A DNA stretch of 64,000 nt from Flavobacterium sp. GT3R68 (GTDB taxonomy: Bacteria > Bacteroidota > Bacteroidia > Flavobacteriales > Flavobacteriaceae): positions 330,731 through 394,730 of the forward strand of contig NZ_VJZK01000001.1 in the NCBI RefSeq assembly GCF_007109225.1, written 5' to 3'. Shown piece after piece: positions 7,991-16,487 of this stretch (position 1 is the first letter of the stretch; each line of letters begins with the position of its first letter). The notes beneath the pieces were generated by a model. It worked only from the letters and a program-made list of their open reading frames with translations, had not been told where the DNA came from and did no database searches. Made by a program: the position numbers and the translations under genes.

Positions 7991-8917
7991 TTAAAACATG
8001 TTCTTTTTCTTGAAAAGGAATACGCCAAAAACCGAGATTATCAGCGAAATCAAGATTACTATGATGAAACCGTTAGTGCTGTCCTGCAAATTATTCGGCA
8101 CGTTCATCCCGTAAAAACTGGCGACCACCGTAGGAATCATCAAAATAATCGAAATCGACGTCAGTTTTTTCATGATGACATTCAGATTGTTGGAAATCAC
8201 TGACGCATAGGCATCCATCATCCCGGTCAGGATGTTGCTGTAGATGTTGGTCGTTTCTTCGGCCTGGCGTAATTCGATTTCGACATCCTCCAAAAGATCA
8301 GGATCAAAGGTATCCTTGTAATTTTTCAGGTTTTTAAGTCGGTGGAATAAAATATCGTTTCCTTTTAAAGACGTGATGAAAAAGACAAGACATTTCCCGA
8401 TTTGGAGCAAGGCCTGCAGTTCCTCATTTTTGATGGATTCCTCAAGATTTTCTTCGGCTTGTTTTACCCGCTGATTGATTAATTTCAGGTATTTGAGAAA
8501 CCAGATGCTGGAGGACAGTAGCAATTTCAGGACCAGATCAAAATGGTTGTCGATCGTAATTTTTTTGCGTTGGGAATATAACACAAAATCAGAAAGCATG
8601 TCGGTCTGGTGAAAACACAGCGAAACAAAGACGTCGTCCTTAAATATCAGACCCAGTGGCGCGGTATTGAACGGGAGTTTCTCGTCGTTGCTTTTGATGG
8701 GAATACGCAAAATAATCAAAAACCAGCCGTTTTCGATTTCAATACGCGGACGTTCGTCGATATCCTCAATGTCATTGTAAAAGGCTTCAGGAATCTGTAA
8801 TTCCTTTAGAAGAAAAGAAGTTTCTTCTGATGTTGGTTCTGCCACGCTGATCCAGCTATTGGCTTCCAGGGTTGGGGTCTCAATTAACCCGTTGTTCTTT
8901 TTGTAAAAAGTAATCAT
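7991..8917 (-). CDS. corA: CorA-family divalent cation transporter
   Basis: This 308-residue protein has a cytosolic N-terminal domain, a long helical region and two C-terminal transmembrane helices (about 250-270 and 283-303). The CorA signature GMN (YGMNVPNN) ends the first helix, and a basic C-terminus (FKKKNMF) follows the second. Members carry Mg2+ (sometimes Co2+, Ni2+ or Zn2+) across the inner membrane as pentamers. Its length is typical. It stands alone between the dioxygenase gene and the dispersed element. The exact cation is not determined by sequence. Confidence 0.88.
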   Translation of the reverse strand: MITFYKKNNGLIETPTLEANSWISVAEPTSEETSFLLKELQIPEAFYNDIEDIDERPRIEIENGWFLIILRIPIKSNDEKLPFNTAPLGLIFKDDVFVSLCFHQTDMLSDFVLYSQRKKITIDNHFDLVLKLLLSSSIWFLKYLKLINQRVKQAEENLEESIKNEELQALLQIGKCLVFFITSLKGNDILFHRLKNLKNYKDTFDPDLLEDVEIELRQAEETTNIYSNILTGMMDAYASVISNNLNVIMKKLTSISIILMIPTVVASFYGMNVPNNLQDSTNGFIIVILISLIISVFGVFLFKKKNMF

Positions 8918-9060
8918 AATGTAAAGCGCTGTTTTAAAGAATAGCGTTTACAGTAGTCAACGGCTATTTCTGTTAATCTTTCCTTTTCCTCGAATAATCG
9001 TCCATGTGGATAATTTAATTTTTTGCGAAAGTATAACTTTTAAAACATTCTTAATCTTAA

Positions 9061-9600
9061 TTATTTCTTAATATAATAATTAGGATCGGCTTCCATCACG
9101 GTACCGCAATTAGAACAGGTACGCAAGGCTTCAGAATTGTAGAAATATTGGAAGTGCGGCAAAAAATCTTTCTCAATATCATTGAGTTCAAAATACACGT
9201 CATACAATTTGTGGTTGCATTTGTCGCAGAACCACAGCAGTCCGTCGGTATATCCCTGACCTTCGCGTTTGCGCTCAATGACCAATCCGATGGAATTGGC
9301 GGAACGTACCGGAGAATGGGGCGTTTTGGCCGGATGCAGATACATGTCGCCTGCGTGCAATTCCATTTCCTTGCGTTCGCCGTTTTCCTGGACAATCAGT
9401 TTGATATTGCCTTCCAACTGATAGAATAATTCTTCGGTTTCATTGTAATGGAAGTCTTTTCGGGCATTGGGTCCGCCGACAATCATTACAATATAATCTC
9501 CGGAATTTACATAAATGTTTTTATTACCGACCGGTGGTTTCAGTAAATGACGGTTTTCATCAATCCATTTGTGTAGGTTAAAAGGCCTGGCTATAGACAT
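9061..9600 (-). CDS. nbaC: 3-hydroxyanthranilate 3,4-dioxygenase
   Basis: This 179-residue cupin resembles bacterial 3-hydroxyanthranilate 3,4-dioxygenases. The metal ligands appear as H (DFHYNETEE), the following E and a later H (TPHSPVR). The C-terminal half has two cysteine pairs (CDKC and CSNC), the rubredoxin-like iron site of the bacterial enzymes. The enzyme opens 3-hydroxyanthranilate to aminocarboxymuconate semialdehyde in tryptophan breakdown or quinolinate/NAD synthesis. No other kynurenine-pathway gene is certain nearby, though the aldehyde dehydrogenase at 6266 could be related. Downstream on this strand is corA. Confidence 0.92.
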   Translation of the reverse strand: MSIARPFNLHKWIDENRHLLKPPVGNKNIYVNSGDYIVMIVGGPNARKDFHYNETEELFYQLEGNIKLIVQENGERKEMELHAGDMYLHPAKTPHSPVRSANSIGLVIERKREGQGYTDGLLWFCDKCNHKLYDVYFELNDIEKDFLPHFQYFYNSEALRTCSNCGTVMEADPNYYIKK

Positions 9601-9647
9601 ATTTTTATTTTTATATAAAATTACTAAAACTCCCGGCGTTGGAAAAC

Positions 9648-9692
9648 AAAAAAGGCCAGTAATTTGAATTTCTTCGTTTACTGGCCTTTTTT
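9648..9692. terminator. Perfect 15-bp hairpin terminator
   Basis: Arms at 9648-9662 and 9678-9692 are perfectly complementary, with the core GGCCAGTAA/TTACTGGCC, a 15-nt loop and A6/T6 tracts on both sides. It follows the nuclease-like gene on the minus strand and precedes the dioxygenase gene. Confidence 0.85.
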
Positions 9693-9709
9693 GGAATTTG
9701 TTTTAGTTT

Positions 9710-10801
9710 TTATTTTACTTCTTTAATCAAGTAAATATACGCAGGCAAATGGTCGCTATATCCAACAAAAGTTGAACTGTTTCGCAAAGGATACCCTTTA
9801 TACTGACCCAATGTAGTTATCATAAAAGGTTTACTCGTAATTCCAGCCTTCCAATATCTAAACGATGAGTACTCTTCTCTTACAAGTGGCTCGGTCATAA
9901 TTAATTGGTCAAAAATATCGCCGGCATCCCTATAATACAAAGTAGAATCCCCTTTTCTAAACATCTTTTCCGATGGATTATAAATTCCCAAAAGAGGAAC
10001 TTCTTTTTTATTTGCCTTTGCATTTAAAACTTTTTTCAAACTATTATTTAAAGGGCCATCATTTAAATCTCCCATACTAATAATTTTGGCATTGGGATTA
10101 ATTTTTTGAAGAGAATCAATAATTCTCAGATTTAATGCCGCTGCTTTTTCTCTCAAAAGACTACTGACTTTTTCTCCACCTCTTCTGGACGGCCAGTGAT
10201 TTACAATAAAATGGAATTCCTCACCATCCAAAAGACCTGTCACTAAAAGTTGATCACGAGTATATATCCTTTTATCCGTAGCGCCTACTTCAACTTTGTC
10301 GTCAGCATCTTCAGCAACATCCTTTACTGCTTTTTTATCAGCTTTCGTATCTTTTTCATAAATATACAGGGGAATGTTAATGTAACTGGTAGGTTTAAAA
10401 TGCTTCTTTTGATAAATTAATCCAACATCAATCCCTCTTTTGTCCGGAGATTCAAATTCAATTACACCATAATCCTTATCAATCAATTGGGGGTCTTTTA
10501 CCAAATCCTCCAAAACACTTTTATGCTCAATTTCTGATAATCCGATTATAGTTGGTGAATTTTTATTTTCACCATCCCCAATTTGTGTTAGTACGCGAGC
10601 GATGTTATGAATTTTTTCATGATAATATTTTGACTTATAAACCCATTCGTCATCACGAGTGTTAGGGTCGTTAATAGTGTCATAAAAATTTTCAGTATTA
10701 TAAAATGCAACGGTATGTACCATAAATTTCTTTTCTTGGGCATTCGTTCCTAGGGTGGAAAAAACAACAAATAAAAAGGCTAAAAAAATTCTTGTTTTCA
10801 T
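9710..10801 (-). CDS. Secreted endonuclease/exonuclease/phosphatase-fold protein
   Basis: This 363-residue protein has a signal peptide (about 1-21, ending TNAQ). Its fold motifs are those of the DNase I/exonuclease III/inositol phosphatase family: FYNTENFYD with the metal-binding glutamate, GLSEIEH, NHWPSRRGGE, a SMGDLNDGP motif and a terminal GYSDHLPAY histidine. It therefore probably cleaves nucleic acid or phosphoesters outside the cytoplasm. It diverges from a TonB-receptor operon whose lipoproteins include a DUF5689 protein. I infer a shared nutrient-scavenging role. A -7 box lies at 10848-10855. Confidence 0.88.
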   Translation of the reverse strand: MKTRIFLAFLFVVFSTLGTNAQEKKFMVHTVAFYNTENFYDTINDPNTRDDEWVYKSKYYHEKIHNIARVLTQIGDGENKNSPTIIGLSEIEHKSVLEDLVKDPQLIDKDYGVIEFESPDKRGIDVGLIYQKKHFKPTSYINIPLYIYEKDTKADKKAVKDVAEDADDKVEVGATDKRIYTRDQLLVTGLLDGEEFHFIVNHWPSRRGGEKVSSLLREKAAALNLRIIDSLQKINPNAKIISMGDLNDGPLNNSLKKVLNAKANKKEVPLLGIYNPSEKMFRKGDSTLYYRDAGDIFDQLIMTEPLVREEYSSFRYWKAGITSKPFMITTLGQYKGYPLRNSSTFVGYSDHLPAYIYLIKEVK

Positions 10802-10847
10802 AAATCTGTGATTAGTTTATTCCAAAGGCATTTGAACTTTTGGCTTG

Positions 10848-10881
10848 CAAATGTAAAATATTATTACATATACCGTACCAA
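10848..10881 (-). promoter_or_regulatory. Bacteroidetes-type promoter of the nuclease-like gene
   Basis: Minus-strand TACATTTG (10855-10848) matches TAnnTTTG. A TTG (10881-10879) lies 23 bp further upstream, within the spacing range reported for flavobacteria. The start codon is about 45 bp downstream. The rest of the 352-bp divergent gap (10802-11153) is AT-rich and holds the opposing promoter at 11090. Confidence 0.55.
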
Positions 10882-11089
10882 TGTGAATAGAAGAAAAATA
10901 TAATTTATGAAAGATTTATTAAATAGGCAATTCAAAACAGGAGTTCTATCTTACTGAACGGCAATTTTATACAGGGTGCAAAATATTTTTTTTAACCGGA
11001 AAAACCAATAAAATAAAGGCCCTATGTTAATTTAAGGTCAAGTTTAACAGAAGTTTGGTATCAAATGTAAATTATGTAATTAATTCTTG

Positions 11090-11097
11090 TAAATTTG
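11090..11097 (+). promoter_or_regulatory. -7 box of the TonB receptor operon
   Basis: TAAATTTG followed by GCACCCC matches the typical flavobacterial -7 and start region, 57 bp before the receptor start codon. No TTG box at normal spacing is visible. Confidence 0.55.
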
Positions 11098-11153
11098 CAC
11101 CCCCTATTCACTATCAGTAATAATCAAAAAGGGATTAATTTTTAATTATTTTT

Positions 11154-13946
11154 ATGAAAAAACTTGTTATTAGTACATTATTCGTAATGCAAGTGTTTTT
11201 CGTTTTTGCACAAACCACTACAGGAATCTCTGGAAAAGTGTTGGATGCTAAGACGCAAAAACCATTACAAAATGTTGTTGCTTCTATTCAAAACACAAAT
11301 TTAACGCAGTTAACAGATGCTGCAGGTAAATTTTCGTTTGGAAATGTAGCAGTTGGTAATCAATTATTACAAATTAGAACTACTGGTTTTAAAGACCAGT
11401 TGTTACCGATTGAAATCGTAGCTGGAAAAATGCTTGATTTGGGCACTATCGTTCTTGAAGAAGATCAGAGCGTGGAGCAGCAAGCGAGCTTAGTCACTAT
11501 TACAGAAAGTGATTTAGGTGATGATAACAGTGGGTCTGAAAGCACATCAAGTTTGCTTCAGGCTTCGAAAGATGCTTTTCAACAAGCGGCGGCTTTCAAC
11601 TGGGGTCAGGCCCGTTTCAGAATCCGTGGTTTAGACAACGAATACTCTAACACGATGATTAACGGTGTGTCGATGAACAAAATCTATGACGGAAGACCTC
11701 AATGGGGTAACTGGGGTGGACTGAACGATGCGACACGTAACCAGGAATTTACCATGGGATCTGCTCCTTCTGATTATACTTTCGGAGGAATCCTTGGGAC
11801 TCAGGAAATCAATACCCGTGCGTCTATTTACAGACCGGGTACGAGAGTATCTTTTTCTGGAACCAATACCAACTATAACTGGAGAATGATGGGGACACAC
11901 GTTTCCGGAATGGACAAAGACGGTTGGGCTTATGTTATCTCAGCGGGAAGACGTTGGGCTGTTGAAGGATATTTTGAAGGAACAGATTATAGCGCGAATT
12001 CTATTTTTGCAAGTGTTGAAAAGAAATTCAACGACAAACACTCTTTGAACTTCACGTCTATCTATGCTGAAAACAGTAGAGGTAAAAATTCACCAAACAC
12101 CGCTGAGGTTAGCCGAATTGCAGGCACAAAATACAACTCTTACTGGGGATGGCAAGACGGTAAAAAAAGAAACTCGAGAGACAAAAATGTTGAAGAGCCG
12201 ATCTTGATGTTAAGCCACTATTGGAAATTGAGCAGCAAAACAAACCTGAACACTAACGTTACCTACCAAACCGGTAGAATAGGGAACAGTCGTTTGGATT
12301 TCCAGGGAGCCAATAACCCTGACCCGACTTATTACAGAAACTTACCTAGTTATTATACCGCGACGTACAACGGAACAACTTTAGTGGGAAATCAGGAGCC
12401 TTATCTGACTCAGGCGCAAAACGCAACATTCCTTACCAACAGACAGATTAACTGGAACGCACTGTATCAGGCTAATCAGAATACTGCAGCCGGAAACAGT
12501 GTTTACGTGTTGTATGAAGATCGCACAGATGACACACAATTGACCGCGAACTCATTGTTGAATTCACAATTGTCCGATAACATTTCTTTTAATGCAGGAG
12601 CAACGTTCCGTAAATTAAGATCACACAACCACAAAAACCTTTTGGATTTATTGGGTGGTGATTACTTCCTGAACATTGATACTTTTGGTTCCAATTACAA
12701 CCAGACTCAGCCGGATTTGAACAATCAAAATGGTCAGATCGTTGAAAACCAATCTTACGGTTACAACTATAATATGTTTGCTAATACCCTGGATGCTTTT
12801 ACACAGTTTAAATTTAACTATAAAAAAGTAGATTTTTACCTGGCTCAGACTTTTGTACGTTCTGAATACCAAAGAGAAGGTTTGTACCGTAATGGATATT
12901 ACCCTAATAACTCTTTTGGAAAAAGCAACTCGACTACTTTCGAAAACTTCGGTTTCAAAGGAGGTATGACTTACAAAATCACCGGACAACACTACCTTAC
13001 CGGTAATGCTGTTTACATGACGAAAGCGCCTTCAATGAGAAATGTTTTCCCAAATGCCCGAATCAACAACAACACTGTTGAAGATATTGACAGCGAAAAC
13101 ATTACCAGTGCAGACGTAAGTTATATCATCAGAGCTCCTAAATTCAAAGCAAGATTGACAGGTTATTATTCAACCATTAAAAATGCAACAGAAACTTCAT
13201 TCTTCTTTGCTGACGGTGTTTCTTTCGACGATGGAGATCCAAGTACGGAAGATGCTACCAGTAATTTCGTTGCTGAAACCGTAACCGGTATCAACAAGAA
13301 AAACATGGGTGCGGAATTAGGTATGGAATATCAGGTAACTTCTACTATTAAAGTAACGGCAAACGCTGCTTATGGTCAGTTCACATACGATAACAATCCT
13401 ACTGTAAGCCTGAACAACGACGCTTTAGCTACTTCCGTTAGCTTCGGTGAAGCGAAACTTAAAAACTACAGACTTCCAGGTTCGCCTCAAGAAGCATATT
13501 CTGTAGGTTTGGAATACAGAGACCCAAAATTCTGGTGGATCGGTGCCAATGCCAATTACCTGGCAAGCAATTATATTGACGTTGCACCGTTATTAAGAAC
13601 AAACAACTTCTTCAATAACCCTGCAGATCCTTTCGGATTGCCTTTTTCAGATATCGACGATGCGAGAGCGGAACAATTATTGAAGCAAGAAAGATTTGAT
13701 GATTTCTACCTTGTGAATCTATCTGGTGGAAAATCATGGAGAGTTAAAGGAAAAACTATTGGTATTTTCGCTACGGTCAACAACGTTTTTGATGTAACAT
13801 ACAAAACCGGAGGTTTCGAACAGTCAAGAAATGCGAACTATAGAGAATTAAATCAGGATGTTTCCAGCGGAACACCGGTTTTTGCTCCTAAATATTTCTA
13901 CGGATATGGAAGAACCTATTTTGTTAACCTTTACGTCCAATTTTAA
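11154..13946 (+). CDS. TonB-dependent outer-membrane receptor
   Basis: This 930-residue protein has a signal peptide (about 1-19, ending FAQ). A carboxypeptidase-regulatory-like beta-sandwich follows (about 23-105; GISGKVLDAKTQKPLQNV), then a plug domain with the RIRGLDNEYSNTMING motif, and a C-terminal barrel ending in an aromatic strand (FVNLYVQF). It takes up an unknown substrate across the outer membrane using TonB/ExbBD energy. It heads an operon with two lipoproteins 11 and 18 bp apart, which may act as surface substrate-binding partners like SusD, though they are not SusD homologues. Confidence 0.9.
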   Translation: MKKLVISTLFVMQVFFVFAQTTTGISGKVLDAKTQKPLQNVVASIQNTNLTQLTDAAGKFSFGNVAVGNQLLQIRTTGFKDQLLPIEIVAGKMLDLGTIVLEEDQSVEQQASLVTITESDLGDDNSGSESTSSLLQASKDAFQQAAAFNWGQARFRIRGLDNEYSNTMINGVSMNKIYDGRPQWGNWGGLNDATRNQEFTMGSAPSDYTFGGILGTQEINTRASIYRPGTRVSFSGTNTNYNWRMMGTHVSGMDKDGWAYVISAGRRWAVEGYFEGTDYSANSIFASVEKKFNDKHSLNFTSIYAENSRGKNSPNTAEVSRIAGTKYNSYWGWQDGKKRNSRDKNVEEPILMLSHYWKLSSKTNLNTNVTYQTGRIGNSRLDFQGANNPDPTYYRNLPSYYTATYNGTTLVGNQEPYLTQAQNATFLTNRQINWNALYQANQNTAAGNSVYVLYEDRTDDTQLTANSLLNSQLSDNISFNAGATFRKLRSHNHKNLLDLLGGDYFLNIDTFGSNYNQTQPDLNNQNGQIVENQSYGYNYNMFANTLDAFTQFKFNYKKVDFYLAQTFVRSEYQREGLYRNGYYPNNSFGKSNSTTFENFGFKGGMTYKITGQHYLTGNAVYMTKAPSMRNVFPNARINNNTVEDIDSENITSADVSYIIRAPKFKARLTGYYSTIKNATETSFFFADGVSFDDGDPSTEDATSNFVAETVTGINKKNMGAELGMEYQVTSTIKVTANAAYGQFTYDNNPTVSLNNDALATSVSFGEAKLKNYRLPGSPQEAYSVGLEYRDPKFWWIGANANYLASNYIDVAPLLRTNNFFNNPADPFGLPFSDIDDARAEQLLKQERFDDFYLVNLSGGKSWRVKGKTIGIFATVNNVFDVTYKTGGFEQSRNANYRELNQDVSSGTPVFAPKYFYGYGRTYFVNLYVQF

Positions 13947-13957
13947 TTAAAAATATT

Positions 13958-14572
13958 ATGAAAACAAATAAGCTTAAATCTTTGCTTTTTGCCGGACTAA
14001 CCGCCAGTATGTTGGTTGGTTGCGTAGATGATAACGATACTTCCCTTCCGGATTATACTCCGGTACTTTTCGGAGAGGATTTTGAGACAAATGCGGTAGA
14101 CAATACTCCATTGAATATTCCGGGATGGACCAATTTTGCAGAAAGCGGAACAAAGGTATGGAATTCTCAATATTACAGTTCTAACAATTATGCGGAATTC
14201 ACTTCATTCCAGTCGGGTGAAGCGGTAAATGTAGCCTGGTTAATATCTCCAAGTATCAACATGGATACGCAACAAGGAGAAAAACTGGTTTTTCAAGTAG
14301 CACAAAGTTATGTGACCAGTGCTAACAATACATTTGAAGCATTAATTTCAACTGACTTTGACGGTACCAATGTAACTGCAGCCACGTGGGAACATTTAGA
14401 AGCATTCGTTCCGGGACCTTCTGCTGTGTACTTCAAATTTTACAGTTCCGGGGAAATTGATTTATCAGCCTACACGGGAAATGTACACCTTGCTTTTAAA
14501 GTAAAGGGATCAGGAACAAACACTGCTTTAGATGGTTCGTACCAAATTGATAATGTTAGAATTATTAATTAA
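13958..14572 (+). CDS. Choice-of-anchor J-type surface lipoprotein
   Basis: This 204-residue lipoprotein has a lipobox (LVGC, C22). One beta-sandwich resembles the choice-of-anchor J domain: an opening EDFETN, a WLISPSIN strand, and a closing YQIDNVRI. Bacteroidetes lipoproteins of this kind commonly sit on the outer-membrane surface. Its place 11 bp after the TonB receptor suggests it captures or presents the same substrate. The C-terminal half of the next protein has a similar domain. Confidence 0.72.
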   Translation: MKTNKLKSLLFAGLTASMLVGCVDDNDTSLPDYTPVLFGEDFETNAVDNTPLNIPGWTNFAESGTKVWNSQYYSSNNYAEFTSFQSGEAVNVAWLISPSINMDTQQGEKLVFQVAQSYVTSANNTFEALISTDFDGTNVTAATWEHLEAFVPGPSAVYFKFYSSGEIDLSAYTGNVHLAFKVKGSGTNTALDGSYQIDNVRIIN

Positions 14573-14590
14573 TAACATAAAAAGAAAATT

Positions 14591-15985
14591 ATGAAATCAA
14601 TTATATTAAAATCTGTTTTCTTCATCGCGTTGACCGCTGGTATTTTGTCCGGTTGTGTAAATAGTGATGATTATGAAACTCCGGATATGACGTGTGTAGA
14701 TCCGAATCTGACACCAACAAAAACGGTTCAGGAAATTATTACTCAAGCAACTTCGACGCCAACTTTGTATACAGCTGATGATATTATTGAGGCGTATGTA
14801 ACTTCCAGTGATGAAAAAGGGAACTTTTACAAATCGATCTCTTTTCAAACCATTCCAACTGATGGTTCCGCTCCTTTAGGATTCAGCGTGCCAATTAACG
14901 TTGGGGCTACTTTCGCAGAAGGATTTATTCCGGGCAAAAAAGTATACATCAAATTGAACGGATTGTACACGGCTATTGTTTACAATTCACTACAAATTGG
15001 TGGCATTTATCAGTCATCACCAACTGCAGCACCGGAAATCGGAAGAATTTCTGAACAGGAATACAAAAATTTTCTTTTCCCATCCTGCTCGCAGGTAACG
15101 GAAGACAGTTTTGTAAGAACATTGACTGTTGCCCAGGCAATCACCAATGCGAATCTTAATACTTTAATTGAATTAGAAAATGTTCAGTTTTCTGAATCTT
15201 CAATGGGGAGAACCTATTATGATGTGGATTCAGGCGGAGGCGCAACCAATCATTACATTACGGCTACTTCGGGTGGAACTCCCGTGATTTTAAGAATCAG
15301 TAGTTTTGCTCCTTTCTCAGGAAAAATGGTCCCTTCAGGAAGTGGTAAAATCCGTGGAGTACTTACTAAGTACGGAAGCGATTTCCAATTCATGATCCGT
15401 TACGAAAGTGATATCAAATTAACGGAACCAAGAGTAGACGTAAACCCACCGATCGTTGGAAACAACCTTCAGTATTTAGGGGCTTTCACTGAAAATTTTG
15501 AGAGTTATACTGCTGGATCAGCAACTACCGGACAATTCAATTTCCCAAAATACATCAACGACCCTGTTGAAGGTACAAAATTATGGAGAGTAAGATCTGC
15601 CAGTGGGAACAAATATATCGAAATGTCTTCTTTTTCTGGTACACCGGAGAAAAACAGAACATTATTTATTGTTCCTGTAGATATGACTGCTGCGAATACA
15701 TTAGCTTTCAAAACCAAAGCTTCTTTCTTTAACGGAGCAACGTTAAAAGTATATTACAGTACGAATTATACTCCGGGTGCAGACATCAATACTGCTACAC
15801 TAGCGAATATTACTTCAAACTTCACTATTAGCGACGGAAGCAGTACTTCATTTATCGCAAGTGGCGTTTATAATATCCCTGCAGCTGTGACTGGAAACGG
15901 TTATTTTATCTTTGAATATAAGGGTACTGGTATCGCGCCAAAGATTACAACTAATATGGACATTGATGATATTGTTGTAAACTAA
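14591..15985 (+). CDS. DUF5689 domain lipoprotein with choice-of-anchor J-like C-terminus
   Basis: This 464-residue lipoprotein (LSGC, C22) has two parts. Residues about 35-280 match my recollection of DUF5689: DDIIEAYVTSSDEKGNFYKSI, then GKKVYIKLNG and RGVLTKYG, an OB-like fold. Residues about 295-464 form a choice-of-anchor J-like sandwich ending MDIDDIVVN. DUF5689 proteins often occur with secreted nucleases or phosphatases, and one is encoded divergently at 9710. A terminator follows 18 bp after the stop. Confidence 0.75.
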   Translation: MKSIILKSVFFIALTAGILSGCVNSDDYETPDMTCVDPNLTPTKTVQEIITQATSTPTLYTADDIIEAYVTSSDEKGNFYKSISFQTIPTDGSAPLGFSVPINVGATFAEGFIPGKKVYIKLNGLYTAIVYNSLQIGGIYQSSPTAAPEIGRISEQEYKNFLFPSCSQVTEDSFVRTLTVAQAITNANLNTLIELENVQFSESSMGRTYYDVDSGGGATNHYITATSGGTPVILRISSFAPFSGKMVPSGSGKIRGVLTKYGSDFQFMIRYESDIKLTEPRVDVNPPIVGNNLQYLGAFTENFESYTAGSATTGQFNFPKYINDPVEGTKLWRVRSASGNKYIEMSSFSGTPEKNRTLFIVPVDMTAANTLAFKTKASFFNGATLKVYYSTNYTPGADINTATLANITSNFTISDGSSTSFIASGVYNIPAAVTGNGYFIFEYKGTGIAPKITTNMDIDDIVVN

Positions 15986-16003
15986 TCATCGGCTACTAAA
16001 ATT

Positions 16004-16034
16004 AAAAAAGCGGGCTAATGGCCCGCTTTTTTTT
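16004..16034 (+). terminator. Terminator of the TonB receptor operon
   Basis: The stem GCGGGC/GCCCGC (16010-16015 with 16021-16026) has a 5-nt loop and is followed by eight T's. It ends the receptor/lipoprotein operon. Confidence 0.88.
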
Positions 16035-16039
16035 GTTCT

Positions 16040-16185
16040 TATAATTCTGGAAGTATTTGTTTTTTTAAACAATATACGGAAATCGCTTGGCGGTTCAATC
16101 GTTATGCCTTTACTTATTTGAGCACCACTTTACAATCCTGGCAATCCTTTCTACGGAAAGATTACGAACGCATCTGGAGATGGTT
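16040..16185. other. Open, coding-like stretch without a start codon (possible gene remnant)
   Basis: The 502-bp gap between the receptor operon and the OmpA operon holds a stretch open for about 48 codons on the plus strand (containing AWRFNRY and DYERIWRWF, ending at a stop near 16192) with no ATG. The minus strand is also partly open. The amino-acid content is protein-like but too short to assign; a decayed transposase end is one possibility. I see nothing recognisable in 16200-16430. Confidence 0.25.
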
Positions 16186-16436
16186 TTTAAGTTAAATAAG
16201 CGGTCGAAAATATTTTGGGGAGATCTTGCGTTCAAAAGGAAAAATGGCTTAGTTTGAGTCATTTTTGCTACTGTCCTTGTAGTGATCATTTATATATCAC
16301 TTAACTATCGATTGGCCAAAATATAAGCGTCTTTTTGGTATTTCCAAATGCATAATTCTTCCAAAACTCATACTTTCTAAGCATTCGAAATAATTTTTTT
16401 TAAATTTCGGATATGTTCTAATAATTTAACTCAGAC

Positions 16437-16468
16437 AAAAAAAATAGCGGCCCATATGGACCGCTATT
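16437..16468 (-). terminator. Terminator of the adhesin/PorP/OmpA operon
   Basis: The minus-strand stem AATAGCGG/CCGCTATT with an inner CC/GG pair is followed by eight T's (A8 at 16437-16444 on the plus strand), 20 bp after the OmpA stop codon. Confidence 0.85.
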
Positions 16469-16487
16469 ATAATATAATTGTTGTTTA

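Noticed and set aside
9005..9013. A perfect DnaA box (TGTGGATAA, minus-strand TTATCCACA) between corA and the dioxygenase
   Set aside because: One 9-mer is expected by chance about once in 128 kb of strand; there is no cluster of boxes and no AT-rich unwinding region next to it, so it is not evidence for an origin.
10991..11012. A sequence resembling the 28-bp element (CGGAAAAACC after TTTAAC) upstream of the TonB receptor
   Set aside because: The second CGG half is lost and no -7 box lies at 21 bp, so it does not fit the module.
14385..14400. CACGTGGGAAC-like parS candidate in the anchor-J lipoprotein
   Set aside because: The arms are off by one base from the consensus register and the left arm does not match.
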